IMG/VR virus record: IMGVR_UViG_3300020201_000009
Span: 1-64,000 of that record
Strand: one strand, 5' to 3'
Source: a virus
Length of the DNA stretch: 64,000 nucleotides
Shown: positions 38,134 through 48,000 of the stretch, piece by piece
Position numbering within the stretch: position 1 is the first letter of the stretch
Layout: each line of letters begins with the position of its first letter
Program-made: the position numbers and the translations under genes
The notes under the pieces: generated by a model
Databases searched by the model: none
Seen by the model: the letters and a program-made list of their open reading frames with translations, nothing else
Told to the model about the DNA's origin: nothing

Positions 38134-39231
38134 TTAGGTGATATTAAACGCACGTCTACCGGAAATGAATACACCGATATCGTTCTGACCAGCACCAATG
38201 GTGGTGGAGAAGCTTAGTGTAACAGTTTTGGCAACGTCACCGATAGAATCAGAGAATGATTCGCTGTCAAGTTTTGCGCCCTTGAAGTCGAAAATCATTG
38301 TGTCAGCGCCAGTGCCTTGACAATTTGGTTCTTTAGCTCTAACTCTTAGATTATATGTTTGATCGTTACATAGAAGATTCGAAAGAGAGGCGACCTCAAG
38401 ATTAACTTGATAGACGCTGACTTCCATCGTAACAGTAATCGGAAATGATGGTTCTTGAGCGTAGGAAAATAGAGAACCTAGCTTGTTTAGACTTTCACGA
38501 GCAAGAGGAATCGAGATGGAAACGCTCTGTACTGGACATGCATTGGCACCCGATAATGCAATACCTATACCGGCATTGGCTTCGAGGGTCACGTCACCGG
38601 GCTTAATAGCCGAGATGATGTTGACACCTGTACCAGCGGTAATCGCGGGAAGAGAGAATCTGCCAGAGACGGCTTGACCGTTCTCAATGTTAATCGCGGG
38701 TGTATTGATGTTCTGAGAACCAGTATCAAACTTAAGATTGAACCCTTGAATTGAAACGTCGGCGTTTGGTAAGTCACCAACGGCGAAATTAAAAGTTAGG
38801 TTCGAAATAGACGCATTGCCCAAAGAAACGACACCTTGGGGAGTCGCGTCCCCGGCCAAATCCACGCCTTCTCTCGCGATTGGAAAGAAATAGTTTTTCG
38901 GATCTTGAGTCTTGGCTAGAATTTTTGAAATACAAGAATTCTGACCAAGAGAGTCTAAGCCTAATTTGGATTCATTTTCACCATCGGTGAGCAAGTAATT
39001 GAAGGAAGCATTAACTACCGGAGATTCCGTGATGATTGAGTCAATACGGTTTAGTACGGTAAATTGATTAACGTCCTGCCGAGTGACAGAGAAATCATAT
39101 GTAAGTGATTGTACGCGGTGAATCTGGAGAAGTGTACTGGTGCCGGAAGTTCCCGAACTGAACATTGCCCCAGTCGCTACACCGCTGGAGACGAGAATGC
39201 CCTCGTTGTTGTAAATAATACGTGTTGCCAT
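38134..39231 (-). CDS. Major tail tube protein, paralogue 2
   Basis: 365 residues. It carries the same ordered signatures as the two other tail-tube-type proteins: H-R-V-Q-S near 38, Y-L-L-T-D-G-E-N-E-S near 80, F-A-V-G-D-L near 150, and L-A-R-E-S near 245. It has its own AGTGTAT promoter and strong terminator, and it is directly upstream of the chaperones and tape measure, so it is the best candidate for the main tube subunit, which polymerises in hexameric rings. Confidence 0.7.
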   Translation of the reverse strand: MATRIIYNNEGILVSSGVATGAMFSSGTSGTSTLLQIHRVQSLTYDFSVTRQDVNQFTVLNRIDSIITESPVVNASFNYLLTDGENESKLGLDSLGQNSCISKILAKTQDPKNYFFPIAREGVDLAGDATPQGVVSLGNASISNLTFNFAVGDLPNADVSIQGFNLKFDTGSQNINTPAINIENGQAVSGRFSLPAITAGTGVNIISAIKPGDVTLEANAGIGIALSGANACPVQSVSISIPLARESLNKLGSLFSYAQEPSFPITVTMEVSVYQVNLEVASLSNLLCNDQTYNLRVRAKEPNCQGTGADTMIFDFKGAKLDSESFSDSIGDVAKTVTLSFSTTIGAGQNDIGVFISGRRAFNIT

Positions 39232-39269
39232 TTTATTTTATCTTGTATTTAGAGTTAGAAGTTATCGGT

Positions 39270-39282
39270 TAATACACTTTTT
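39270..39282 (-). promoter_or_regulatory. Phage promoter motif AGTGTAT before the tail-tube gene
   Basis: The complement of 39272-39278 reads AGTGTAT in the context AAAAAAGTGTATTAA, 41 bases before the ATG of the tail-tube gene. Well placed for a strong late transcript. Confidence 0.55.
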
Positions 39283-39302
39283 TCCACAGTTTTTATTAAA
39301 AA

Positions 39303-40256
39303 TTACTGAATTATCAGGTTGCTACCATCTAATTCTAAGGTGTTTATACCAATTGGAATGGACATACCGATATCAACCGATATATAGTTGCCAACTTGAG
39401 CACCGAAATTAACACTATCAATATACGGTTTCACGACTGCATAAGTAGTTCCGGGAGTAGGAGAACAGCTAGGGATTAGTGTAAAATAATATGTTCCGGT
39501 TTCAAAACCGCCACAATTAAACCCAGATAAGCCGACAAAGTTACTCGCAATACCTTCGACGAAACCTTGGATCTGTAAGGTGGCGTTGGCTTCACTTAGA
39601 ACTCTACGAGGGAAACGAGTGCCGAAGTCAAAGAAAGATTGGCGATTAAATGATAAACCAATGCTAAATGATTGAATAGAAATTCCAGTAATCGCCGTTC
39701 CAGAAAAACTGATGCCAGATAAACTAATACCATCATTTTTAACAATGTCAGAAGTATATGTAACTCCACTTCGCGGTTGGTTATTGGGGGTTGTCCTTAA
39801 ATCAAAACCTTCGCCCCCGAAACTAATTCGTGCGATATCGCCAACCGAAGCGTTGACCGTATAACTTGTTAATACTCCGGTTTTTATGTTCCATTCATTC
39901 TCGTAAAAAAGTTTGGATGGGTCGGAAATTAAATAGTTAAAATCTCTGGCGGCATACCTCAGTAGAGAATTCCCATCCCCGCCTGTACCCAAAATAATAC
40001 CAACACCGCTTGAGTGAGTAAGGCCCAAGTGTTGTTCGGCGACATTGTCGCTCTTTAACATTTCAATACTGTAAGTAACTGGTGTATAGTTAATTACCGG
40101 TCTGTCGGACAATTGTTTAAATCGACCTAAAACGCGAGAATCGTAACGAGGAACCGTGTAGTTCCAAGACGCGCTCTGCACTCTTTTTAGAAAGATGTTT
40201 TCGGTCCCATTTTGACCGCTGCTCATTGAGACTTCTACTGCATTATATTTTGGCAT
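39303..40256 (-). CDS. Tail-tube-type protein, paralogue 3
   Basis: 317 residues. It shares the paralogue signatures: K-R-V-Q-S near 25, M-L-K-S-D-N-V-A-E-Q near 68, N-A-S-V-G-D-I-A near 140, and F-N-R-Q-S-F-F-D-F-G near 205. It is located upstream of paralogue 2 and has its own promoter motif. It could be a tube initiator, terminator or a second tube layer. The pairwise similarity is low, so the duplication is old. Confidence 0.6.
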   Translation of the reverse strand: MPKYNAVEVSMSSGQNGTENIFLKRVQSASWNYTVPRYDSRVLGRFKQLSDRPVINYTPVTYSIEMLKSDNVAEQHLGLTHSSGVGIILGTGGDGNSLLRYAARDFNYLISDPSKLFYENEWNIKTGVLTSYTVNASVGDIARISFGGEGFDLRTTPNNQPRSGVTYTSDIVKNDGISLSGISFSGTAITGISIQSFSIGLSFNRQSFFDFGTRFPRRVLSEANATLQIQGFVEGIASNFVGLSGFNCGGFETGTYYFTLIPSCSPTPGTTYAVVKPYIDSVNFGAQVGNYISVDIGMSIPIGINTLELDGSNLIIQ

Positions 40257-40283
40257 TTACCTTGTTCCTTATTACTTGTATAA

Positions 40284-40298
40284 ATATTTACACTATTT
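40284..40298 (-). promoter_or_regulatory. Phage promoter motif AGTGTAA (- strand)
   Basis: The complement of 40288-40294 reads AGTGTAA after AAAAAAAT, 32 bases before the start of tail-tube paralogue 3. Confidence 0.5.
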
Positions 40299-40308
40299 TT
40301 TTCACTTT

Positions 40309-41163
40309 TTAACTTCTTGGATTTCTCATTTTTTGTATTTCTACATCCACAATTCCAACAAAAATTTGTTTATCGATATTAATTCGGTCGCTTGTTCGAG
40401 AACATTGAACGTAAGTAACTTCTAATAAAGACGATGGATCGGCAGAAGTTTTTAGCGTATTGTAGTTATAGCCAGAGGGGTACATACCCGTTTTAACGTC
40501 TTTAAATTCATTTAATGGATCTTGGTCTATGGTAATAAATGGAATTGACTTATATCTTGAATCTCTCATTATCGATAAAGCACCTTCTAAAGCAAAGTCT
40601 GTTTCGGCCATAAGAATCATCGATGTATTAACGGTAGTCATATCGGTTCCTGCTAGGGCGAAAGGCGCGTTGTCACTGTTTAATATGGATACGAAGGCGG
40701 CGGGAGTCATTTGTGCGTATGCCGGTAATCCACCAGTTGGGCGATTATTAAAACGAGGGTTGAAATAAGAGTTCGATCTAGTTAGAAGAGATTCTTGTGT
40801 TTCATTCGCTATATAAAAATTAAAATCCGGAAATGAGTAAGATGCACTTAAAACCAATCCAGTACCAAAGCCAGACGGGAAAAGAACTCTTCCATTTTCG
40901 TAGTCGATACGAATACCGCTTGATCTATTGTATATGACGTTAGAACCGCTAACGGATTCGCAAATAGTTGCTCCGGTAACACCCTTATCATAAACCCATT
41001 GTTTGAATGGGGATGAATAAGATACGTAACCATTCAAGCGAGCATCTGGTTGATAAAATAAATTAGATGTATAGTTGCGATAAGCTTGTCCGTTTTGAGA
41101 AATTTCGTGTTGAGCCCAAAAAAAGAAGGAGGAAAGGATATTATTGCTAAATTGTGGTTTCAT
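40309..41163 (-). CDS. Virion protein, neck/tail connector candidate
   Basis: 284 residues, beta-rich and aromatic, with no recognised family. It is the third of three overlapping or adjacent genes between the promoter at 42.3 kb and the tail-tube genes, the usual place for head-closure, tail-completion and tail-terminator proteins. The start lies 3 bases after the preceding stop. Confidence 0.45.
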   Translation of the reverse strand: MKPQFSNNILSSFFFWAQHEISQNGQAYRNYTSNLFYQPDARLNGYVSYSSPFKQWVYDKGVTGATICESVSGSNVIYNRSSGIRIDYENGRVLFPSGFGTGLVLSASYSFPDFNFYIANETQESLLTRSNSYFNPRFNNRPTGGLPAYAQMTPAAFVSILNSDNAPFALAGTDMTTVNTSMILMAETDFALEGALSIMRDSRYKSIPFITIDQDPLNEFKDVKTGMYPSGYNYNTLKTSADPSSLLEVTYVQCSRTSDRINIDKQIFVGIVDVEIQKMRNPRS

Positions 41164-41165
41164 GG

Positions 41166-41816
41166 TTAGAAGTTACCAGCGCCTTTTTTGGCATTTGATA
41201 GAAAGTTACGAAAAATTTTACTTAGATAAGATCGGTTTTTGAAAGAACCGCCTCTTAGTTGATTTTCCACTTGCAAGCCTCCGCCCGAACGCGAAGGATC
41301 TGGGCTCTCAAATTTATCGGTATTCAAAAACTTCCCGATGCCGGGGATGCCTTGTTCGATACGATAAGCCCAAGAAATGCCGTTTGCCCAAGGCAATGGA
41401 GTCGCAGCGAATATTGCTGCCTTGTCGGGTTGCGTAATTCTAAACTGATATTCGCCCTCGTTTGTACGAGACCCTCTAAGATATTCAATTTTTGGACCGA
41501 ATTCTTTTCCCAGATTTGTTCTAGGATTAATCATTTTTCTTAATTCAATAATTGGGTTTGGTTCATCGGAGGAAAAACCGATAAATGAATAGAGATTCAT
41601 ATTACTAGAACGGCTATTCGGTAAGGTGTTAGAAATATTTTCAGCATCTACCCCACCAAGAATTTCTTTCGTAATTAGATCGGAGTCAAAATCTGCTAAC
41701 ATTTGCTGAACAGCCGGATTAAAATGCTCCCTGCGTGCTTTTTGAGTGGCTAGTGCTACAAGCCTAGCCGATTTGCTGATTGAAGCGATTATGCTTTTGG
41801 GATTAACTGTCGCCAT
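41166..41816 (-). CDS. Virion protein, tail completion candidate
   Basis: 216 residues: a basic N-terminal helix, a middle with P-N-S-R-S-S and a basic C-terminus (S-Y-L-S-K-I-F-R-N-F-L). It overlaps the preceding gene's stop by one base, showing translational coupling. Position suggests a neck or tail-completion role. No family recognised. Confidence 0.45.
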   Translation of the reverse strand: MATVNPKSIIASISKSARLVALATQKARREHFNPAVQQMLADFDSDLITKEILGGVDAENISNTLPNSRSSNMNLYSFIGFSSDEPNPIIELRKMINPRTNLGKEFGPKIEYLRGSRTNEGEYQFRITQPDKAAIFAATPLPWANGISWAYRIEQGIPGIGKFLNTDKFESPDPSRSGGGLQVENQLRGGSFKNRSYLSKIFRNFLSNAKKGAGNF

Positions 41817-42283
41817 TAGATTGCTCTGTTAAGCCAGAGTGTCACATATTCTTTATTAAATAAACCGTGAGGTCGTTCAACGGAATCTAGTGTAAATTTA
41901 TAACCATCAAACTCTACTTGTTTTACATCTAGGAAAATTTGATCGTATGCTGCGACTTTGAGCTTAATACGTACTCTGCCATCGGGTACGTTATCTTTTA
42001 ATTGAGTTTCATCCTTAGCTCCGCCTACATAAGGATAAGCATAGGGATAATCTTGTTGTTTTTGATACCAAATTCTTGCCATAACATCAAAACGCTGTGG
42101 CACTCTCTCTGGTTCACTGTTATTTTGTATCGCGGCTTCAAATCGATTATAATTCTCATTTGAAGAGATTATGAGCTGTCCGGCCTCTTTATAAATTACA
42201 ATAGGTCTTTCCCACGTATCTGCTATATAGCTAATTACGGTGGCTAAAGCTTCCTTTTGGGCTGTTGTAAGAAATGATGGCAT
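41816..42283 (-). CDS. Virion protein, head-closure candidate
   Basis: 155 residues. A short helical start (T-T-A-Q-K-E-A-L) is followed by a beta-rich domain with R-V-R-I-K-L-K and G-Y-K-F-T-L-D-S-V-E near the end. Small beta proteins of this size and place commonly close the head-tail junction. First gene of the structural tail transcript, directly after a dual promoter. Confidence 0.45.
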   Translation of the reverse strand: MPSFLTTAQKEALATVISYIADTWERPIVIYKEAGQLIISSNENYNRFEAAIQNNSEPERVPQRFDVMARIWYQKQQDYPYAYPYVGGAKDETQLKDNVPDGRVRIKLKVAAYDQIFLDVKQVEFDGYKFTLDSVERPHGLFNKEYVTLWLNRAI

Positions 42284-42301
42284 AATACAGTTTACAAGAG
42301 A

Positions 42302-42330
42302 TATACACTAAAATCGCATTCTTTTGTCAA
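42302..42330 (-). promoter_or_regulatory. TTGACA promoter overlapping the AGTGTAT motif
   Basis: On the - strand TTGACA (complement of 42325-42330) is followed after 17 bases by TGTATA (42302-42307), which is part of AGTGTATAT. Both promoter types therefore coincide before the tail operon, 20 bases ahead of the first start codon. Confidence 0.6.
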
Positions 42331-42337
42331 TAGACAC

Positions 42338-42366
42338 AAAAAAGCCGCACTTTTTGGAGTACGGCT
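42338..42366 (-). terminator. Rho-independent terminator
   Basis: On the - strand a 9-bp stem AGCCGTACT/AGTGCGGCT (one G-U pair) is followed by six T residues. It ends the upstream recombination-type operon immediately before the tail promoter. Confidence 0.9.
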
Positions 42367-42394
42367 ATTTGTCGCAAAAAAATGATGAATCGAT

Positions 42395-42592
42395 TTAAGT
42401 TGAAGTCATTTTCAGAATAATTGGTTTCGAGGCCGGGGCGTTATTTGCTATAAGCTTCTCCATATGAATTTTTAGATCAAGGATACAATCATTATAACCC
42501 TTTTCGTAACTCCCGCGACTTGGCCTAATTTGAGAATTTAGCCATTTATGAAGTTCTGTGACAAGCTTCCAATTTTTAGGGAGATCACTCAT
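42395..42592 (-). CDS. Small helical protein, function unknown
   Basis: 65 residues from the ATG at 42592, which overlaps the stop of the upstream gene by 8 bases (a coupled start); a longer in-frame start at 42640 is possible but less likely. Helical, with S-Y-E-K-G-Y-N-D-C-I. Last gene before the terminator. Role unknown. Confidence 0.5.
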   Translation of the reverse strand: MSDLPKNWKLVTELHKWLNSQIRPSRGSYEKGYNDCILDLKIHMEKLIANNAPASKPIILKMTST

Positions 42593-42914
42593 TGATAGTG
42601 ACGAGTTTCGCTCCAAGGGCCTTTGAATACAGAATGACAACCTCTTCGAATTCTTTTCGAGTCAAATTTAATTCTCCGTTTAACCTAGTGCTTGTTAATA
42701 TACCGCTAAGAAAACATTCAATTGCCAATGTATAGGTCTCCGGATTCGGAATGGGAGATAAGTACTTACACGTAAGATGAGCAATAAATTGAAACAGAAA
42801 CAATTTTTCCCCCTTTAGCTCCTTCAATTTCTTTGAGGCGTCATCCATTCGGACTTTAGCTTCAAGATCTAGATGGTGTGACGATGTTTTTTTTTCTCTG
42901 TTTTCGTTTGGCAT
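42585..42914 (-). CDS. Small protein, function unknown
   Basis: 109 residues, highly charged at the start then helical (E-K-L-F-L-F-Q-F-I-A-H-L, then C-F-L-S-G-I-L). It is part of the recombination-type operon, three bases after the coiled-coil gene. No family recognised. Confidence 0.5.
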   Translation of the reverse strand: MPNENREKKTSSHHLDLEAKVRMDDASKKLKELKGEKLFLFQFIAHLTCKYLSPIPNPETYTLAIECFLSGILTSTRLNGELNLTRKEFEEVVILYSKALGAKLVTINE

Positions 42915-42917
42915 TTT

Positions 42918-44021
42918 TTATAGTTTTGTAATTTGACCATCAACCCAATCGACATATCTCTGATTTTGACTGCGAATAGTTTCTAACAAAATCTTTCCCT
43001 TTGTGGATGTAAGGGTAGGAATCTGTATAGCGGAAATTTGTTTGGCAAATTCTTTTAGTTTTTCTTTGTCCGGAGCCGCTTCTTTACGTTCGGTTTCTTC
43101 TTGGGCTTGCTTAATAGCTCTTGTTTCGAATTCTTGTTTAAGTCTTAACTCATTTTCTATTTTTTTCTTCGCCTCTATTTCTACTCTTAATTTATCTGCA
43201 AATACTAATCGCTCTTGTTTAGCTTTCTTTTCAAGAGCCTCTTTTTCATCCTTAGCTTTCTTTTCAAAAATCTCTTTTTCATCCTTAGCTTTCTTTTCAA
43301 AAATCTCTTTTTCATCCTTAGCTTTCTTTTCAAGAGCCTCGCGTTCCTTCCTAGACTTAGACTCACGCTCCAACGCCTCTTTTTGGAGTCTAATATTTTC
43401 GATCCTAATCATCGCTTGTTCTTCCGCTTTGGCCTTTTCATCGGCCAGTCGCTTAGATTCTAATTCCTTCGCGATTTGCTGCTTACGTTCAAAAGCAAGT
43501 TTACTATTTTCGAGTAACTGATTATAAGAATCGTCTGGCATTAACTCTAATACATAACCGGTAGTATCAATATCGAATACTTTGAGAGCTGTCTCTCGCC
43601 TCAGCTTCAATTCTAACTTTCGTTTTGCCTCTTCGCGCTCAACGAATTCTTCCTTTTCCAGTAATTGCTTTTCTAGAGGTTCAATAATTTGTTTACAAAC
43701 ATTAGAAAAACCGTCAATGACACGACCGTCACGTAGCAAATTTTCTTTAAGAGCCTTTCGACTCTTTTCTAGGGCAATCCTAGATTTTGTTACCTCTAAA
43801 CGCGCTCTCTTAGCGAGTTCTATTTCTTTAGTCTGAGAGGCATCGGTAATTACAAGAGTTTCTACAACCTTTTGCCATTTTTGCGCTGTTACAAGAAATG
43901 GCTGGAAAGTTTTAAGTAAATCTTGAGCAAGTTGAAGTTCAAAATTATTCTGGGTAAGAATTAATTGAAATTCCTTTGGCGTTTGTACTTTTTCTACGAT
44001 TTCTGCTTCAATGGTTTCCAT
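42918..44021 (-). CDS. Coiled-coil protein partner of the recombination module (DUF1351-like)
   Basis: 367 residues. Residues about 55-110 (R-A-R-L-E-V-T-K-S-R, then I-I-E-P-L-E-K-Q-L) resemble DUF1351-type phage proteins commonly encoded beside single-strand annealing proteins. The rest is a long charged coiled coil including a tandem 11-residue repeat, K-K-A-K-D-E-K-E-I-F-E. The ATG overlaps the stop of the upstream annealing-protein candidate by one base. Exact role unknown. Confidence 0.5.
   Translation of the reverse strand: METIEAEIVEKVQTPKEFQLILTQNNFELQLAQDLLKTFQPFLVTAQKWQKVVETLVITDASQTKEIELAKRARLEVTKSRIALEKSRKALKENLLRDGRVIDGFSNVCKQIIEPLEKQLLEKEEFVEREEAKRKLELKLRRETALKVFDIDTTGYVLELMPDDSYNQLLENSKLAFERKQQIAKELESKRLADEKAKAEEQAMIRIENIRLQKEALERESKSRKEREALEKKAKDEKEIFEKKAKDEKEIFEKKAKDEKEALEKKAKQERLVFADKLRVEIEAKKKIENELRLKQEFETRAIKQAQEETERKEAAPDKEKLKEFAKQISAIQIPTLTSTKGKILLETIRSQNQRYVDWVDGQITKL
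43219..43339. repeat. 33-bp tandem repeat in the coiled-coil gene
   Basis: About 3.7 copies of a 33-bp unit (starting at 43219, 43252, 43285 and 43318), encoding the 11-residue K-K-A-K-D-E-K-E-[IA]-[FL]-E unit. The middle two copies are nearly identical, indicating recent expansion that lengthens the coil in three-heptad-like steps. Confidence 0.9.
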
Positions 44022-44956
44022 TATTTAGACTCCGATTCTTTAATTTTTGACAAGATTCTATACACGTCTTCTTGGCTAATCGAAAGCCAAGAATCCCAAT
44101 CTTCAGGATTAGAAGATAAAATAGATTTATATTTCTTACTACAATTAGACTTTAGCTGAGAAAAAGTGATATTCATCTTCAAACATTTTTGTTGAAGAGC
44201 ATCGACTGGATTATGGCCTGTCACGGGTGTTTGATCTACCTTATCTGGAACGATTGCTGAAGAAGTCGAATTTACATTGGGAACAACAGATCCCTGATCA
44301 GGTCCAATTTCATCAAAACCAACAATGTTAATACCTAAATAGTTACGAATCGCACGAACAAAGGCTCGATTTTCTGCAATAGTTTCGATATATCGTTGAG
44401 CGAAATCAAAAGTGTTGGCTAATGAAGCGCCGCCGATACCGGAGTATTCATGGAATCCAAAAGCACCACTCGTTTTGGTTTCAAAATTTTCTATGAAAGT
44501 AATATTAGCTGTTATAGTACAAGAAACGACACACCGATAATTGTTATCGTATATAACATTATTAACAGTTGGGCGATACGATTCGATTCCTCGTAAGTGA
44601 GCTAAAAATTTAATACCAGCAAGATTTATAAGTAAAAATTTGTCTTCTGGATTAAGATCAACAATATCTTGGGTCTTGCAAAACCTTGCTTCCTTGCCAT
44701 ATTTCTTTAAAAACTCTTCTGAAAGACGCTCGCTCTTTGAGTTGACGTATAGATGTTCTGGTTTGAGCATAGCTCGCCAGTTGACACGGCCCTCTGGAGT
44801 AAATGTGTAATTGTAATTTTTAATTAATCCACGAGCATCTCTTTCAAAGAGATTTTGAGTGGGTTGTGTAATATCGTTTACCGTGGAGACCACTTCTTGA
44901 GTGACTTCATCGCTTGGAAACGGAATGTTTTCTGTCTCGTTTTTTTTCTTGCTCAT
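44021..44956 (-). CDS. Putative single-strand annealing protein (Erf/RecT-like)
   Basis: 311 residues. The middle has the pattern of phage annealing proteins: a G-F-H-E-Y-S-G-I-G loop near 167, then an F-A-Q-R-Y-I-E-T-I-A-E-N-R-A-F-V-R-A-I-R helix near 185-205 that parallels the A-E-T-x-A-x-x-R-A-x-R segment of Erf/Rad52-type proteins. The C-terminal ~55 residues form a separate small helical domain. The neighbouring DUF1351-like gene and the SSB support a recombination module. A structure prediction would settle the family. Confidence 0.4.
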   Translation of the reverse strand: MSKKKNETENIPFPSDEVTQEVVSTVNDITQPTQNLFERDARGLIKNYNYTFTPEGRVNWRAMLKPEHLYVNSKSERLSEEFLKKYGKEARFCKTQDIVDLNPEDKFLLINLAGIKFLAHLRGIESYRPTVNNVIYDNNYRCVVSCTITANITFIENFETKTSGAFGFHEYSGIGGASLANTFDFAQRYIETIAENRAFVRAIRNYLGINIVGFDEIGPDQGSVVPNVNSTSSAIVPDKVDQTPVTGHNPVDALQQKCLKMNITFSQLKSNCSKKYKSILSSNPEDWDSWLSISQEDVYRILSKIKESESK

Positions 44957-45070
44957 AAAAGCCTATTAAACGAAAAACTGATAAGTTCCGCAACCTTTTT
45001 TTACTCACGAAAAATATAAAAATGTGGGATTTCCTCCCAAAATACAGGATCTGGAATTACCTCTTGGATA

Positions 45071-48000
45071 TTATGTTCGAAGCCTTGCACAGGTTGATTT
45101 GCTATCCAAGCCGCTTTTGATTAAATATATATTTCCATTTGAAAGTAAATATTTATTGCTACGATAAAGTAACTTTCTGTTATCGGAAGATAAGATATCT
45201 AAAAGTAGATCGTAATCAGTATTCTGGTACTCAGCGGATTCTTCAACAAAGTTTTTGTATGACTTGACCGAAAAGCGCTCGATATTCCCTATATCAAAAT
45301 ACGTGAGTCTTATCGAAGATATTTCTTCTTGACTCGCGGTTTTATTGTATAATTTATATTTAATTCCAGCAGACTTAAGATTTTTAACAAATTCTAATAC
45401 GGAACCATCTCTAACTTCTACTGTGACTCCAACAACGTTTTTACGAAAAGATGTTAGCAAATTAATATTAATAGGTTTATCGGTAATAATACTTACTGGA
45501 CGGGTTTGTAAAGCCCCACTTAGGTTTTCTTCACTAAAATGGTAATCCATTCTACAAATAAGAGCTTGTCCATTTAAAAATTGAGGGCTAACGTTTAAAT
45601 CGGGGACCCATTCGATAACGGTCTGATTATAAGCTTCCCCAATGAGGTAACTTTTACGCTGAAATTTATTTGGACCATTAAAAATTTCTAAAATAGCATT
45701 AATGACATTTTCGGGAGGAATTTTGTTAATAGTTTTTGGGTGTTCTTGAGAATACGAGGGTACTCGGTTATTTCGATGGGACTCCAGTAAAAAAGTCTTA
45801 CTTGGGTTTTTCCACGCGGGGCCATGAGCCGAAATAGAAGTTGAGCCGTACAGGGAAACAAGGGGTTTGCCAAGAAATCCGGCTACGTGTGTCTGCCAGC
45901 TGTCGGGACCAATATGGCACATACCGTGGCGTAGTAGGTGATAGGCTTGGCGAATTGTAGTTTTTCCTTGGAAGTGTTCGCAATGTTTCAAAGGCGAATC
46001 CTCTTTCCCTCCCAACTGAATCATACGAATGTTATTGACTTTTAGAAGAGGGGATAAAATATCTAGAACTTCATTCATGTAATCGTAATTTTTTGATTGC
46101 TGTCCAGAGCCATTTTGAAAAGTAATATAGTTTCCTTCTATATTTGGGAAATAAGATTCTTCAATTTCAATAGATCCAACTTGGAGGGCGGTAGATCTGG
46201 AATATGTTTCGATTAAATTTGAATAAGAGAGATAAGATAATTGTCTTTGCGTATGAATAGCTGGATGAAAGTAATATTGGAAAAGCGCCTTTTCCTTATT
46301 CTGGCCAGCACCGATAGCAAACATTTCTTGTTCAAAGTGTTGAATATAGGGGAGAACTTTAAAAATTCTTGCGTTTCCTTCTAGAACCTCAAAATATTTC
46401 TGTTCACACATTACATATAAATCGACATTTGGATATTTTTTCTGAAACGATTCAAATAGAGAAGTACATAAAATAATATCACCAATTGATTCTTTGATTA
46501 AAAATAACGCTCTTTTGTTTGGGCGAGACCAATCAACAAGGCTATTAAAATCAAACGATTTATGTTTATTGTTTTCTTCGATTGCGACATTAATAAATAC
46601 GTTATGAACTTGCTGGCGAGTCATACCGTTTTTTATTTGATTGACCCAATGTAAACGACCATGACCCTCTGGACCTTCATCTAGTTTTAAAATTTCTTTA
46701 TAGAGAGTTGTTAGAAAATCATACTCTGATAAATCTTGAGGAAACGGAAAGTTTTGATTCTTTTCTTCCGCTTCGAGTTTAACCATTTCCCAATCAACGA
46801 ACGGTAATGAGTCAATAAATTCCTCAATTTTTTTGCCGTTAACTTCTAGATCATAATTTTGTTTAGCCCATTCGCGAGATTTTTTACCAAGTTCTTCCCG
46901 CTTTTTCGGCGGCATTTCGTAAACTTTTGTAAACATTTTCGCAATGGAAGATGGGTAAGGACTCGACTTTATAAAGTGAGTACCAAATTCGGTATATTTT
47001 GCCCAATCAAAACCTAGAGATCCCTTATTTAATTCAATAATATCTTCTCCATAGGAATAATCAGCGGTTAAAATAATCTTTTCTGCCGCTGCGGCTTCGA
47101 CACATGGTAATTCACACGCGCCCGAAGTCGCGGGATGAGAAAATACATCCATAATATTATACAATTCGTTTAACTGTTCTTCGGTGACACCTTTACCAAC
47201 GGATACAGTGTGAAGAGATTTTTCTTTACCCGAAAATGGACATGTCTGGTCATTTCCGGCGAAAGGATGAACAACATATTCGCTGGATTCGCTAGAGACG
47301 TAAGCCGTCCAAATGTCTTTATGGTTAACTCCATATTGAGTCGCCAGTCTCATAATATCCCAGCCCTCACCGAAGTTTGTGACTAATAACAAAATAGCCT
47401 TAGCTTTCGGGTTTTGCTTCTTAAAGAGAGCAAATCCCTCCATTCCATTTGTCACCGTTAGTTTTCTAAGCTGGTTACGAAATACGTCACCAATGATAAA
47501 CGTATCTGGGGAAATATTGTATTTTGCCCGAATTTCCCTCTTCTTTTGTTCTCCTAGATTATAAAAACCACTCAAATCAACAAGTGGATATTGAGTTTTT
47601 ACATGTTGGTATTCCTTACCTTGTTTATGAAATTCTTTACGAGCGAAATCACTCCATGTCCAATAGTGTTTGGTCTTTGTTGCGTCTTCTTTAGCGATAA
47701 GCGGAATACTATCATGGGTTGCCCAAAAGACGGATGAAATTTTACCCCAAAAGTTTTTGCCAGTGTTGAAGCCAATCCCCCATGCGTCCTCGACGAAAAA
47801 CGCGACATCGGGCCTGAATTCAGACACAACCTTTTCGACAAAATACTCTCCATAAGCTGCACGTTGGGCTTTGGCGGGATCGGAGTTCAGCACCTGAATC
47901 TCTGGCGGCGTAAAGGGTAATGCTCCATGGGCTTTCCATGGAAGTTGCTGGAGATCAGGGTTATTCGCCTGCATTTGAGCGGCGTATTCTAACAGTTCAT

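Noticed and set aside
43219-43339. CRISPR array
   Set aside because: The repeats are directly adjacent, in frame within a coding sequence and have no spacers.
43003-43521. A 172-codon + strand frame opposite the coiled-coil gene
   Set aside because: It is the antisense of a repetitive Lys/Glu coil, giving artificial Ser/Phe repeats.
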